Shown here piece by piece: positions 1 through 7,858 of a DNA stretch of 32,654 bases. Source of the stretch: CAYGHG01 sp964349515 (GTDB lineage Bacteria; Oederibacteriota; PGYV01; CAYGHG01). Positions within the stretch are counted from its first letter, which is position 1, and each line of letters opens with the position of its first letter. A program made the translations under genes and the position numbers. Below the pieces are notes generated by a model, which saw only the letters and a program-made list of their open reading frames with translations, had not been told where the DNA came from and did not search any database. The DNA is taken from positions 1 through 32,654 of the forward strand of contig CAYGHG010000015.1 of assembly GCA_964349515.1 (NCBI GenBank), written 5' to 3'.

Positions 1-15
1 TTTTTAGAATGGTTT

Positions 16-60
16 TTATAAGATTTTTACCCTTATTTTAAAGGGTTTTTATTGTTTTTG
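16..60 (+). terminator. Possible plus-strand terminator at window edge
   Basis: An ACCCTT/AAGGGT hairpin with a short AT loop lies near position 30-47 and is followed on the plus strand by a T-run, so its polarity fits a plus-strand transcript entering from the left. On the minus strand it would be followed by A residues and would be a poor terminator for the gene ending at 104. I infer a convergent plus-strand gene just left of the window, which cannot be seen here. Confidence 0.35.
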
Positions 61-103
61 GCTGGATTGAGTGTTTTTTTGTTTCAAAATCTGAAATTAT
101 TTG

Positions 104-1870
104 TCAACTACCCTCTATTTGACTTCTTCGAATGTAGTAATGCACTAATTCTGTCGCAGTTTTGAGACGATTCTCATTTAATATACCGATTTCTCTTATG
201 TACGCATAAAAACTACCCGGCAGGATTTCAAACTCAACTGACTGCAGACGCGCTGCCAATACCCAGAAACATACCGAACCCGTTGCTCCGGCAGGCACTC
301 CCGTGAAAGTCCAATTAATAACCCTGCAGTCATTCCCCGGGCTTCCCGGGCACTGGTCTGCAAGCGGGCCGGTGTCATAAGTCACAGGGCCTGTGCAGTT
401 CTCTGTGCAGTATAAAAAATCAAGAGGCCCGGGTATCGTATCCCAAATGTTAAATGTAGCCGGATTCTCACCAGCATTTGTAAACTCAATACAGTACTGC
501 ACAGTCTCCCCGAGCGGGACAGTATCCCTGTCCTGTGATTTGACCAAAACAACAGCATTTACCCATGTCTGGGTAACTGTAGGCGTGGCTGTTCTTGTAA
601 ATGTCGGAGTAACTGTCAGCGTCACTGTTCTTGTTATGGACGGCGTGGCGGTCCTCGTATGATTTGTCGGATACGGCGTAGGGCTGTGGGTGTATGTCGG
701 TATCCTCGTCCTTGTAGATGTAACAGTCTGAGTAAGCGTTACGGTCACAGTAGGAGAAAACGTGTGTGTCAAAGTAATAGTCCTCGTCGGCGTCCTTGTC
801 CTCGTCGGTGTGGGAGTGCCCGGGCAGTACATCGTCACGTTTACCACTTCAGAAGTAACAGCAGGCGTGCCTCCCGCCCATGTGATGGATGCTACGTTGT
901 CCCTTACCTGGCACCACTCAGACGAGTCCACCCAGTAGTCAACAACGCGCGCTGTTATTGTAACACAGGACTGCCCCTCAAAGCCGCGCATCCACTTGCC
1001 TGTAAAAATACCACTGCCGCCCTGCATACACAAACTGCCGTCTCCGTATCCGCTGCAGTCGCCTCCATGCGGCCCGTCAAATGAAAAACCGTTATGGTGG
1101 TCGTCGGTAAAAGCCACGTCCCCTTGGATATATGTGCCTGTGTTGCACACTACAAGCTGATAAGTCACCCTGTCGTTTGTATTTATTCCGGTTGTCGCGC
1201 CTATTACTGATTTAGATATTGTAAAACTCGGAGGAGGCAGGGTCGGTACGGGAGTAAGACTGAATGGCTGGCGCATATAAATGTGCATGTCAGGAAGGTC
1301 TGCATTACCCCCCGAATCATAGGACAAAGGCTGAAGCCTGCTCCCCGTACACGGGTCGTAAATCAGTTTGCCGTATATGGTTCCGGTATCAACAACCGCA
1401 TCCTGCCACGGCGCAATACCGGTATCAGCGTAAGGAATCTCCCACCACTCATTTCCCGAGCCGTCAACAGGCGGCGGGCTTATTGAAGGGGTAAGCACCG
1501 GATAAAGCCTCATACCCGGGTCATCACTTGTCAGGCAGGCGTTAGAACCGTCCGAACAAAACGCCTGTATGGACCAGCTGCCCCATATTTCACAACAGGC
1601 AGTATTTCTGACTTTAATTGCTATTATATTTCCCGTCTCCTGAAGAAGCGAAGGTGTAATTGTAACACAAGTGGGGTAAACTCCGGTCTGATCCCAGTTA
1701 ACGTAATTGAACTGTCCGATATAAGAATCGTTTATCCAGACATCAGCCACATCGTCTATTGCAACACACATCTGAACCGAAGTGGGGCTGCAGGCCGCGC
1801 TGACTATGTAAGGCATGAAAAAAACCGCAAAAACAGCTGTAAACAGGCACTTTTTAGCGTTTTTTTTCAT
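104..1870 (-). CDS. Secreted DUF11-type surface protein with Thr-rich linker
   Basis: This is a 588-residue exported protein of unknown function. Residues 1-26 are a signal peptide (MKKNAKK, hydrophobic core, then SAA before Cys). A Cys-rich N-terminal region with paired Cys (for example CC near residue 92) is followed by an Ig-like DUF11-type domain at about 215-345, recognisable by a VTYQLVVCNTG strand. A linker of about 85 residues in which nearly every second residue is Thr (TPTRTRT, TVTLTQT) follows at about 350-437. A second DUF11-like domain (ETVQYCIEFTNAGENPA) and a charged C-terminus complete it. No sortase motif or transmembrane anchor is visible, so attachment is unknown. The ATG at 1870 follows a GGAGAAGGGA ribosome site. 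The gene is monocistronic behind a consensus promoter at 1915-1943. DUF11 domains occur in surface and adhesin-like proteins; the specific role is not predictable. Confidence 0.85.
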   Translation of the reverse strand: MKKNAKKCLFTAVFAVFFMPYIVSAACSPTSVQMCVAIDDVADVWINDSYIGQFNYVNWDQTGVYPTCVTITPSLLQETGNIIAIKVRNTACCEIWGSWSIQAFCSDGSNACLTSDDPGMRLYPVLTPSISPPPVDGSGNEWWEIPYADTGIAPWQDAVVDTGTIYGKLIYDPCTGSRLQPLSYDSGGNADLPDMHIYMRQPFSLTPVPTLPPPSFTISKSVIGATTGINTNDRVTYQLVVCNTGTYIQGDVAFTDDHHNGFSFDGPHGGDCSGYGDGSLCMQGGSGIFTGKWMRGFEGQSCVTITARVVDYWVDSSEWCQVRDNVASITWAGGTPAVTSEVVNVTMYCPGTPTPTRTRTPTRTITLTHTFSPTVTVTLTQTVTSTRTRIPTYTHSPTPYPTNHTRTATPSITRTVTLTVTPTFTRTATPTVTQTWVNAVVLVKSQDRDTVPLGETVQYCIEFTNAGENPATFNIWDTIPGPLDFLYCTENCTGPVTYDTGPLADQCPGSPGNDCRVINWTFTGVPAGATGSVCFWVLAARLQSVEFEILPGSFYAYIREIGILNENRLKTATELVHYYIRRSQIEGS

Positions 1871-1914
1871 GCTTCCCTTCTCCTGATTTTTATCTCAAAA
1901 CAGAATTCATAGAG

Positions 1915-1943
1915 ATTATACTCGTTGTTAAGTTTTATGTCAA
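1915..1943 (-). promoter_or_regulatory. Consensus sigma-70 promoter of the DUF11 gene
   Basis: On the minus strand TTGACA (1938-1943) and TATAAT (1915-1920) are separated by exactly 17 bp, a perfect match to the housekeeping consensus. It lies 45 bp upstream of the ATG at 1870 and just downstream of the terminator of the preceding operon. Confidence 0.85.
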
Positions 1944-1951
1944 GTTTCCAT

Positions 1952-1990
1952 AAAAATAAATCCCCTCTTTTTGGGGGACTTATTTTTATT
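1952..1990 (-). terminator. Terminator of the ATPase-GGDEF operon
   Basis: The minus strand shows a stem of about 12 bp (four C-G pairs extended by an A/T-rich arm with one G-U pair), an 8-nt loop and a T-rich tail. It sits about 35 bp beyond the stop codon at 2025. The stem is nearly symmetrical, so it may also work on the plus strand. Confidence 0.75.
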
Positions 1991-2024
1991 TTTGTCTCGT
2001 GTCTTCTGTCTTTTGGCTTAAGTT

Positions 2025-2489
2025 TTAAATCTCCCTATAAAACATCACGTTATGCGCTTTATTGATAGACGCCGTCATGTCATCCGTATCCAGCACTCCG
2101 AGTATGACAAGCGTATTGGGCGGAAACTTTTGGCCTTCCACTTCCATATTTATTATTACGTTCATTGCGTCGTTTTTTACGCTGTCAGACGCGTAGTGGA
2201 ACTCCCTCATGTAAAAAATAGTTCCGTTTTTATTCGCCGGGTTATAAACCCCTTCGATCCATTTTGGAATTTTATTCTCAAACATAGACGTGCCTATTTT
2301 TTCATTTGCAAGAAGCGTTAGGTCCTTCTCAATCAAAACCTTGCCCGAGGCCTGCGCCGCTTCTTTCAGCAGGCTCATAACTGTCTTTCTCTGGTTATGA
2401 TAAAGTATGACGCTCCCCGGCTGGCAGGTCTTCGCAGCCCTGTTAAAATACTCCCTTGCTTCTTCAATGCTTTTAAGCATGTGTCCCAT
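2025..2489 (-). CDS. Hypothetical protein, possibly a degenerate P-loop protein
   Basis: I do not recognise this 154-residue soluble protein. Its layout resembles a small AAA/P-loop ATPase: a strand-like SVILYH runs into NQRKTVMSLLKEAA, where a Walker A loop and helix would be. GTIFYMREFHYAS sits where a Walker B strand would be, and NTLVILGVLDTDD resembles a sensor-1 strand. The diagnostic residues are missing: there is no GxxxxGK[ST], and the DE of Walker B reads RE. It would therefore be a non-catalytic member if the resemblance is real. The ATG at 2489 follows a perfect AAGGAGG, which overlaps the stop of the GGDEF gene 12 bp upstream, so the two are co-transcribed and probably coupled. 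It is the last gene of the operon. The fold assignment is inference only. Confidence 0.8.
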   Translation of the reverse strand: MGHMLKSIEEAREYFNRAAKTCQPGSVILYHNQRKTVMSLLKEAAQASGKVLIEKDLTLLANEKIGTSMFENKIPKWIEGVYNPANKNGTIFYMREFHYASDSVKNDAMNVIINMEVEGQKFPPNTLVILGVLDTDDMTASINKAHNVMFYREI

Positions 2490-2501
2490 GAATATTCCTC
2501 C

Positions 2502-3320
2502 TTAAATTATTTCTATGTGCACGGCATCCTTGCTTTTCTTCTTAATATCATACATCAGCTCGTCGGCTTTGTGAAGTAATTCTTCAGCGCCTTCAGGGTG
2601 TTTTCCTTTTACCACCACCACGCCAAAGCTGAATGTAACGCCTTTCAGCACGCCGCCAAATGAGTAAAGTTCGCCGCGGACATTTGATATAAACTCCGCA
2701 CACTTTTTTTCATCCGCATCGGGAAGTATTATTGCAAACTCGTCCCCTCCGATCCTCGCAAAGGTCCCTCCCCGCGCTTCGGCGCGCGCAGTCATGATCG
2801 CGGAAGCGTGCGACAACACCCTGTCTCCGTGCCTGTGTCCGTGCGTATCATTAATTTTTTTAAAATTGTCTATGTCGAAATACAGCAGGCTGTAAGGCCG
2901 CCCGCTGCCGGAATGTTTTTTTATCTCCTGCTCAAGGTTTTCAAAAAAAGCGCGCCTGTTCACGGCGCCTGTCAGGGAATCCGTTCTTGCGAGATATTTT
3001 TCCTTGTCAAGCTCTGATTTAAGTTTGGAAATAAGATAAATCGCTAAAATAAAAAACAAAAGCCTCAGAACAGTATTCATAACCAAAACCAAAGTGAATT
3101 CCGTCCCCCTGTATACTGACATCTCCCCAATTTCCCATAAAATCACTGCAAAAGCAGATACAGGAAATGCCCTTTTTCTGCCGGCAAACCAGACAGTAAA
3201 CGCAACAGGTATGAGATACAGGACAGACACATCAAGCGCGGTTCCCGTAAAGTGGTCAATAAAACCTATTACCGCCACTCCTGCAATGCCGGCCGCTATG
3301 ACAACTACGTTCTGCCCCAT
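2502..3320 (-). CDS. Membrane-bound GGDEF diguanylate cyclase
   Basis: This 272-residue protein is predicted to make cyclic di-GMP from GTP at the inner membrane. Residues 5-100 contain about four hydrophobic helices that may act as a small sensor. The GGDEF domain runs from about 108 (ARTDSLTGAVNRRAF) to 268, with the signature RIGGDEF at 189-195 and the metal/substrate motif FDIDNFKKIND at 148-158. All active-site residues I can check are present, so catalytic activity is likely. The product-inhibition I-site (RxxD ahead of the signature) is not canonical: the equivalent stretch reads EARGGTFAR. No PAS, GAF, HAMP or EAL domain is present. The ATG at 3320 has AAGGGG six bases upstream and lies 16 bp after the P-type ATPase stop, so the gene is in that operon. 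What it senses is unknown. Confidence 0.93.
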   Translation of the reverse strand: MGQNVVVIAAGIAGVAVIGFIDHFTGTALDVSVLYLIPVAFTVWFAGRKRAFPVSAFAVILWEIGEMSVYRGTEFTLVLVMNTVLRLLFFILAIYLISKLKSELDKEKYLARTDSLTGAVNRRAFFENLEQEIKKHSGSGRPYSLLYFDIDNFKKINDTHGHRHGDRVLSHASAIMTARAEARGGTFARIGGDEFAIILPDADEKKCAEFISNVRGELYSFGGVLKGVTFSFGVVVVKGKHPEGAEELLHKADELMYDIKKKSKDAVHIEII

Positions 3321-3336
3321 ATATCCCCTTATTATG

Positions 3337-6078
3337 TCAGGCTGCCGCAGTTTTCCCGGCGAGCCCTCTTTTTACCGCCTTAAATATCTCCATTGCGAAA
3401 AGAAGCACAAGCGCCATACCCGCCACTATAAGCCACTCTTTCAACTTCACCGGCTCTATTCTTAGCAGTGACTGCATAAACGGTATCTGCATGCTTGCCA
3501 CGTGTATGCCCTGGGCAATTATAACGCTTCCCACCAGCAGGTAGTTTTTGCTTATTTTTACTTTGAACGCGGAAACCGTCTCAGACCTGCAGTTAAATAC
3601 GTGCACGTTTTCAAGCAGTACCATCAGAAGCAGTGTAATGTTTCTCGCTGTATAGGTCTCAACACCGCTCGCAAGCAGGTAATACCACACCGCAAAAGCC
3701 GACAAAGCCATAACAAGACCGGATACCAGCGCCTGCTGTATCATTAGGGGGTTAAATATTCCTTCTGAAGGTTTTCTTGGTTTCTTTTTCATGGCACCGT
3801 CTTCGCCGCCCTCAAAAGCAAGCGCCGCGCTCTGTATGCCGTTTGTGACCAGGTTAAGCCACAGCAGCTGTATGGCAATTAATGGCGGTTCAATCCTGCC
3901 GTCAAAGAAGTGCGAAGTAAATGCCAGCGCAAGGAAGAACAGTATTATCTCAGCCCCACCTGTTGATATCAGCAGGTATATAACCTTTCTTACGTTATCG
4001 TAGGCAAACCGTCCTTCTTCCACACCCGCTACGATAGAAGCGAAGTTGTCGTCAGTTACTATCATCGAGCCTGTGTCTTTGGCTACATCGGTGCCCGAGC
4101 CCATGGCCACGCCTATATTTGCTTTCTTGAGCGCAGGCGCATCATTTACGCCGTCACCTGTTACCGCTACGAAGTGTCCTGCCCTGATTAAAGCGTCCAC
4201 TATCTGCAGTTTCTGCATCGGAGCTACCCTCGCAAAAACATGCGAAGACCTCACAACTTTTATGAACTCCGCGCTCATCGGGTCGCCGATATCTTCAAGC
4301 TGTCTGCCGGTGACTACCTCGGATTCCTTTTCACATATTCCCAGCTCTTTTGCTATGGCAAAAGCCGTTACCGGGTGGTCGCCTGTCACCATTGCTACTT
4401 CTATGCCGGCCTCGCGGCACTTCATGACTGCGGCCTTTGCCTCCGGCCTGAGCGGGTCTATGAAACCTATGAGCCCCAGTAACACAAGGCCTTTAAGCGA
4501 GGATTCCACAGCGCCTCCCGTTACTTCGCCGCCTGCCGCTGCAAGCACCCTGTAGCCTTTTGACGCCAGATCAAGCGACTGCTTTTCTATTTTTGCACGG
4601 TCAATCTTTACTTTTTTTCCGCTTTCATCATATTCATATTCACAGAACGAAGCCACGGTCTCAACAGCGCCCTTTACCGCGGTATTAAGTTTTCCATCTT
4701 TTGTAAAAAATTTCGCGGCATATTTTTTTTCCGATTCATACGGTATGTCCCCCGCTGATGGATGATCCGCCTGCACCTGCGGCTGAGAGAGCCCCGCTTT
4801 AAGCCCCAGAGACAGCAGCGCTACATCCATAGCGTCCCCGTAATTCACCCATTTCCCGTTTTCCTTTTCAAGCATGCCTTCATTGCACAGCATCACTGAT
4901 GCCAGCAGAACCTCTTCAGGGCTGCCTTTTTTCACTTCATATTTTGCGCCTGTCTCTTCCAGGCTGCCGCTGTCATTGTAACCCTCACCCGTGACCGCAA
5001 CCGACCTGCCGAAAGGAAACAAAATTTCGCGCACTGTCTGCTGGTTTACCGTCAGCGTTCCTGTCTTATCGCTTGCTATGTATGTGCAGCTTCCCAGGCT
5101 TTCAACTGCGGTAAGCTTTCTGACTATTACGTTTCTCTTTGACATCCTCTGCGTGGCGACCGAAAGCGCGACTGTAAGCGCGACCGGCAGCCCTTCCGGT
5201 ATGGCGGACACCGCAAGCGCAACCGCAAGAAAAAACACGTCATGCATCGGGTTGCCTTTCATTATAAGGTAAGTGGCCACAACAGCCGCACACAAAAGCA
5301 CTATGACGCTTATCTGGCTGCTGAATTTTTCCATTCTGATAATCAACGGCGCCTTTGAGCCCGCCTCTTCGGTGACTGTTTCGGCTATTCTGCCTACTTC
5401 GGTTGAGAGCCCTGTCTGCGTGACTACGCCCATGCCGCGGCCTTTCGTAACTGCCGCCCCTGCAAAACCGCAGTTTAACCTGTCGCTTACGCCTTTGTCA
5501 GCCGGCAGAACCTCCGTATTTTTTAGTGCAGCCATTGATTCGCCCGTTAAAAAAGCCTCATCTATTTCCAGGCTGTTGGTTTCCAGCAGGCGCATGTCTG
5601 CCGGCACTTTACTGCCGGACTCCACATAAACAATGTCGCCCGGCACAAGGTCTGTTGAATCTATCTCTTTTTTATGCCCGTCGCGCCTGACCACAGCTTT
5701 TACTTTTATCATGCTTTGAAGGGCCGCAGCGCTTTGTTCCGCCTTAAACTCCTGGTATGTGCCTATGACGGCATTTATAGTAATTACCAAAAAAATGAAA
5801 AAGGCATCCTTGACATCACCGACAATTATTGCAAGCACTGCCGCGGCGATAAGTACATAAATCAGCGGGCTTAAAAACTGTTTTAGGAAAATTACAAAAA
5901 CCGAGGGCGGCTTTCTCAGCGGCAGTGTGTTTGAACCGTATTTCGCGCGCCTCTCATCCGCCTCGGCCGTGGTAAGCCCGGTGTTTTTGCAGCCGAGCTT
6001 TTCCAGAACCGCTTCAGCATTTAGGGCGTGCCAGTGCACGGCATCCCTTACAACCTCTTTTTTCTTTGATTTAGACAT
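3337..6078 (-). CDS. P2-type (Ca2+-ATPase-like) cation-transporting ATPase
   Basis: This 913-residue integral-membrane pump uses ATP through a phospho-aspartate intermediate. An N-terminal cation-ATPase domain (residues 15-55) precedes the first helix pair. The actuator motif TGES is at 178-181, the M4 motif PEGLP at 294-298 and the phosphorylation site DKTGT at 337-341. TGDGVNDAPALK follows in the P-domain, and the C-terminal membrane helices are complete. The length is typical of P2A pumps. Two ion-ligand positions of SERCA differ: M5 reads ISTGGAE where SERCA has ISSNVGE, and M6 reads NLVTNG where SERCA has NLVTDG. Calcium specificity is therefore uncertain; another cation is possible. The ATG at 6078 follows AGGAGG, and a promoter lies at 6106-6135. 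It is the first gene of a three-gene operon with GGDEF and a hypothetical gene. Confidence 0.95.
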   Translation of the reverse strand: MSKSKKKEVVRDAVHWHALNAEAVLEKLGCKNTGLTTAEADERRAKYGSNTLPLRKPPSVFVIFLKQFLSPLIYVLIAAAVLAIIVGDVKDAFFIFLVITINAVIGTYQEFKAEQSAAALQSMIKVKAVVRRDGHKKEIDSTDLVPGDIVYVESGSKVPADMRLLETNSLEIDEAFLTGESMAALKNTEVLPADKGVSDRLNCGFAGAAVTKGRGMGVVTQTGLSTEVGRIAETVTEEAGSKAPLIIRMEKFSSQISVIVLLCAAVVATYLIMKGNPMHDVFFLAVALAVSAIPEGLPVALTVALSVATQRMSKRNVIVRKLTAVESLGSCTYIASDKTGTLTVNQQTVREILFPFGRSVAVTGEGYNDSGSLEETGAKYEVKKGSPEEVLLASVMLCNEGMLEKENGKWVNYGDAMDVALLSLGLKAGLSQPQVQADHPSAGDIPYESEKKYAAKFFTKDGKLNTAVKGAVETVASFCEYEYDESGKKVKIDRAKIEKQSLDLASKGYRVLAAAGGEVTGGAVESSLKGLVLLGLIGFIDPLRPEAKAAVMKCREAGIEVAMVTGDHPVTAFAIAKELGICEKESEVVTGRQLEDIGDPMSAEFIKVVRSSHVFARVAPMQKLQIVDALIRAGHFVAVTGDGVNDAPALKKANIGVAMGSGTDVAKDTGSMIVTDDNFASIVAGVEEGRFAYDNVRKVIYLLISTGGAEIILFFLALAFTSHFFDGRIEPPLIAIQLLWLNLVTNGIQSAALAFEGGEDGAMKKKPRKPSEGIFNPLMIQQALVSGLVMALSAFAVWYYLLASGVETYTARNITLLLMVLLENVHVFNCRSETVSAFKVKISKNYLLVGSVIIAQGIHVASMQIPFMQSLLRIEPVKLKEWLIVAGMALVLLFAMEIFKAVKRGLAGKTAAA

Positions 6079-6105
6079 AAAAACCTCCTGAATGATATAT
6101 GAGAT

Positions 6106-6135
6106 AATATACTACTTAGCGGCGCTTTAGGTCAA
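6106..6135 (-). promoter_or_regulatory. Predicted promoter of the P-type ATPase operon
   Basis: On the minus strand TTGACC (6130-6135) and TATATT (6106-6111) are separated by 18 bp, each one mismatch from consensus. They lie 28 bp upstream of the ATG at 6078, and no better pair is visible in this intergenic stretch. Confidence 0.6.
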
Positions 6136-6145
6136 GCGAAACAGG

Positions 6146-6180
6146 AATGTAAATTGGTAAATGTAAATTGGTAAATTGGG
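6146..6180. repeat. 14-bp tandem repeat, 2.5 copies
   Basis: The unit aatgtaaattggta occurs twice in direct succession (6146-6159 and 6160-6173), then a partial third copy (aattggg). It lies just upstream of the ATPase promoter, between that promoter and the hairpin at 6193-6215. It may be simple slippage DNA. Confidence 0.8.
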
Positions 6181-6192
6181 AAGTTCTTGTAG

Positions 6193-6215
6193 AGCGGGGG
6201 CTTTAAGCCCCCGCT
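6193..6215. terminator. Strong GC-rich hairpin after the antiporter gene
   Basis: An 11-bp perfect inverted repeat (AGCGGGGGCTT / AAGCCCCCGCT) around a single central base lies 28 bp past the stop of the antiporter gene. On the minus strand no U-run follows, so it is either a weak terminator, an mRNA 3'-end stabiliser or a copy of a dispersed palindrome. Position argues for ending the glyQ-glyS operon here. Confidence 0.5.
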
Positions 6216-6242
6216 GTTTTATGTTCTTAAGCCTTTTTGTTC

Positions 6243-7484
6243 TTAACCCTTTGTCTCTGTTTTTTTCAGCGCCTTGATCATCGGCTCCATTATAAACGGC
6301 GGCAGGCACGTGGTGATAAGCACCATCAATATGGCGACCCCGTAGAGCCTGTCGTCTATTACCCCTTTTGACAGCGCGTAGGCCGCTATGATTATGCCCA
6401 CCTCGCCGCGCGGCACCATACCCATGCCTATGAAAGAAGCCTTCTTTATCCCCATGTCCATAACAGGAAGCGCGCATCCTATGAACTTCCCCGCAAACGC
6501 AAGAACTGTTATCGTAAGCCCCGCAACCAGCACCGCAGGCTCGGCAAAAGCGTGTATGTTTACCTTTGCCCCCATGATGACAAAGAAAAATACCCCTATC
6601 AGGTCGTCTATTACCTCTATTTTTTCCTTTATCTCAAACTCTGTTTCCTTTTCGGCCATTACCACGCCCGCCATAAAAGCGCCCACTATCGCGGCAAGGC
6701 CTATCTTGCTGGCTACCATTGCGTACGTAAAACATACAATTGCAGCGGCTATTATCGGCGCGTTTCTCAGGCTTATTTTACCTATATGAAAACCATACTT
6801 TTTGTTTACGTGAACCCCGCCTAACGTGAATATCAGTACAAAAACTATTATAAGGGCGAGGGTTATTCCTACTACACCTGCTGATATTTTATGAGTTTCA
6901 GCCATACCGCTTAAAACCGACAGCACTATGAGCCCGAGTATGTCGTCTATTACCGCCGCGCCGAGAATTATCCTGCTGACGTCAGCAGACAGGAAATCAA
7001 GTTCTTTCAGGATACGGGCTGTTATGCCGACAGAAGTCGCGACCATTACCGCGCCCATAAAAAGCGAACGCAGGTCGTTTGTCCCGGTTGATTTCATATA
7101 AACAAATCCCAGTATGAAAGGAAAAAATACGCCTGCCATAGCCACCCAAAAAGATTTCCACCCGACTTTTGCCATATCAGAGAGTTTTGTTTCAAGCCCT
7201 ATTAAAAACAGCAGTATCACAACCGCCACTTCCGCGATGACTTCAAATGTTACGTGCATGTGGGGGTCGTTTAACTGCAGGAAATTCAGGACGTAAGGCC
7301 CCATGATCACGCCTGTTAGAAGTTCCCCCACCACAACAGGCTGTTTAAGTTTTTTAAAAACAAAACCAACCGCTTTTGCGGCAAGAAATACCACAAGCAG
7401 CTGAAACAGTATGCTCATTACGAGGGAATGCGTGTCGCCGTTTGACGCGGCCGCGGCTGTGTTTGCCGCTATATCTGCTGTCAT
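6243..7484 (-). CDS. CPA2-family cation/proton antiporter (KefB/NapA-like)
   Basis: This 413-residue polytopic membrane protein exchanges Na+ or K+ for H+. About twelve hydrophobic segments span the whole length, and no C-terminal RCK/TrkA-N regulatory domain is present. Family signatures are GELLTGVIMGPYVL (53-66), LLFLIGLETKL (91-101), the paired acidic ion-binding motif VIDDILG (D180, D181), a conserved Lys at 333 in AGKFIG and MVPRGEVGII (356-364). Two adjacent Asp residues are typical of the electrogenic members such as NapA. The ATG at 7484 is preceded by AGGA at eight bases. It lies 28 bp after the thioredoxin stop and is the last gene of the DUF368-glyQ-glyS-trx operon. The ion cannot be fixed from sequence. 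Confidence 0.93.
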   Translation of the reverse strand: MTADIAANTAAAASNGDTHSLVMSILFQLLVVFLAAKAVGFVFKKLKQPVVVGELLTGVIMGPYVLNFLQLNDPHMHVTFEVIAEVAVVILLFLIGLETKLSDMAKVGWKSFWVAMAGVFFPFILGFVYMKSTGTNDLRSLFMGAVMVATSVGITARILKELDFLSADVSRIILGAAVIDDILGLIVLSVLSGMAETHKISAGVVGITLALIIVFVLIFTLGGVHVNKKYGFHIGKISLRNAPIIAAAIVCFTYAMVASKIGLAAIVGAFMAGVVMAEKETEFEIKEKIEVIDDLIGVFFFVIMGAKVNIHAFAEPAVLVAGLTITVLAFAGKFIGCALPVMDMGIKKASFIGMGMVPRGEVGIIIAAYALSKGVIDDRLYGVAILMVLITTCLPPFIMEPMIKALKKTETKG

Positions 7485-7512
7485 TGTTTTTTCCTGTTCT
7501 TTTATGTTTGGT

Positions 7513-7842
7513 TTATTTGGCTATGACTTTCTCAATTACCTGTTTTAACTGCGCTTCAGAAACAACGCCCACTACCTGCTCCGCCATCACGCCGTTTTTG
7601 TAAAACACAAGCGTCGGGATGGACCTGATGCCGAGGGCCGAGGGCACGTTTGAGTTTGAGTCAACATCCATCTTTAAAACCTTGAGTTTTCCTTCGTACT
7701 CTTTTGCCATCTTGTCTATCATCGGCGAAATCATCTTGCACGGGTTGCACCACTCGGCCCAAAAATCCACAAGTACGGGCAAAGATGATTTAATCACTTC
7801 CGCTTCAAAATTTGAATCATTTACCGCTGCTGCGCTGCTCAT
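7513..7842 (-). CDS. trxA: Thioredoxin with variant WCNPC active site
   Basis: This 109-residue cytoplasmic protein has the full length and order of a canonical thioredoxin. It would reduce disulfides of client proteins using electrons from thioredoxin reductase. VLVDFWAEWCNPCK (23-36) carries the redox cysteines C32 and C35; the usual WCGPC has Asn in place of Gly. The buried KMDVDSN strand and the cis-proline loop IRSIPT are conserved. There is no signal peptide. The ATG at 7842 has a strong GGGGAGG that starts right at the glyS stop codon 16 bp upstream, so co-transcription with glyQ-glyS is clear. A single Gly-to-Asn change in the CxxC dipeptide can shift redox potential or partner choice; this is inference. 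Confidence 0.95.
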   Translation of the reverse strand: MSSAAAVNDSNFEAEVIKSSLPVLVDFWAEWCNPCKMISPMIDKMAKEYEGKLKVLKMDVDSNSNVPSALGIRSIPTLVFYKNGVMAEQVVGVVSEAQLKQVIEKVIAK

Positions 7843-7858
7843 TTGTAATACCTCCCCT

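Noticed and set aside
6127..6477. 116-codon minus-strand frame overlapping the antiporter end
   Set aside because: It overlaps the well-supported antiporter in another frame and has a composition unlike a protein.
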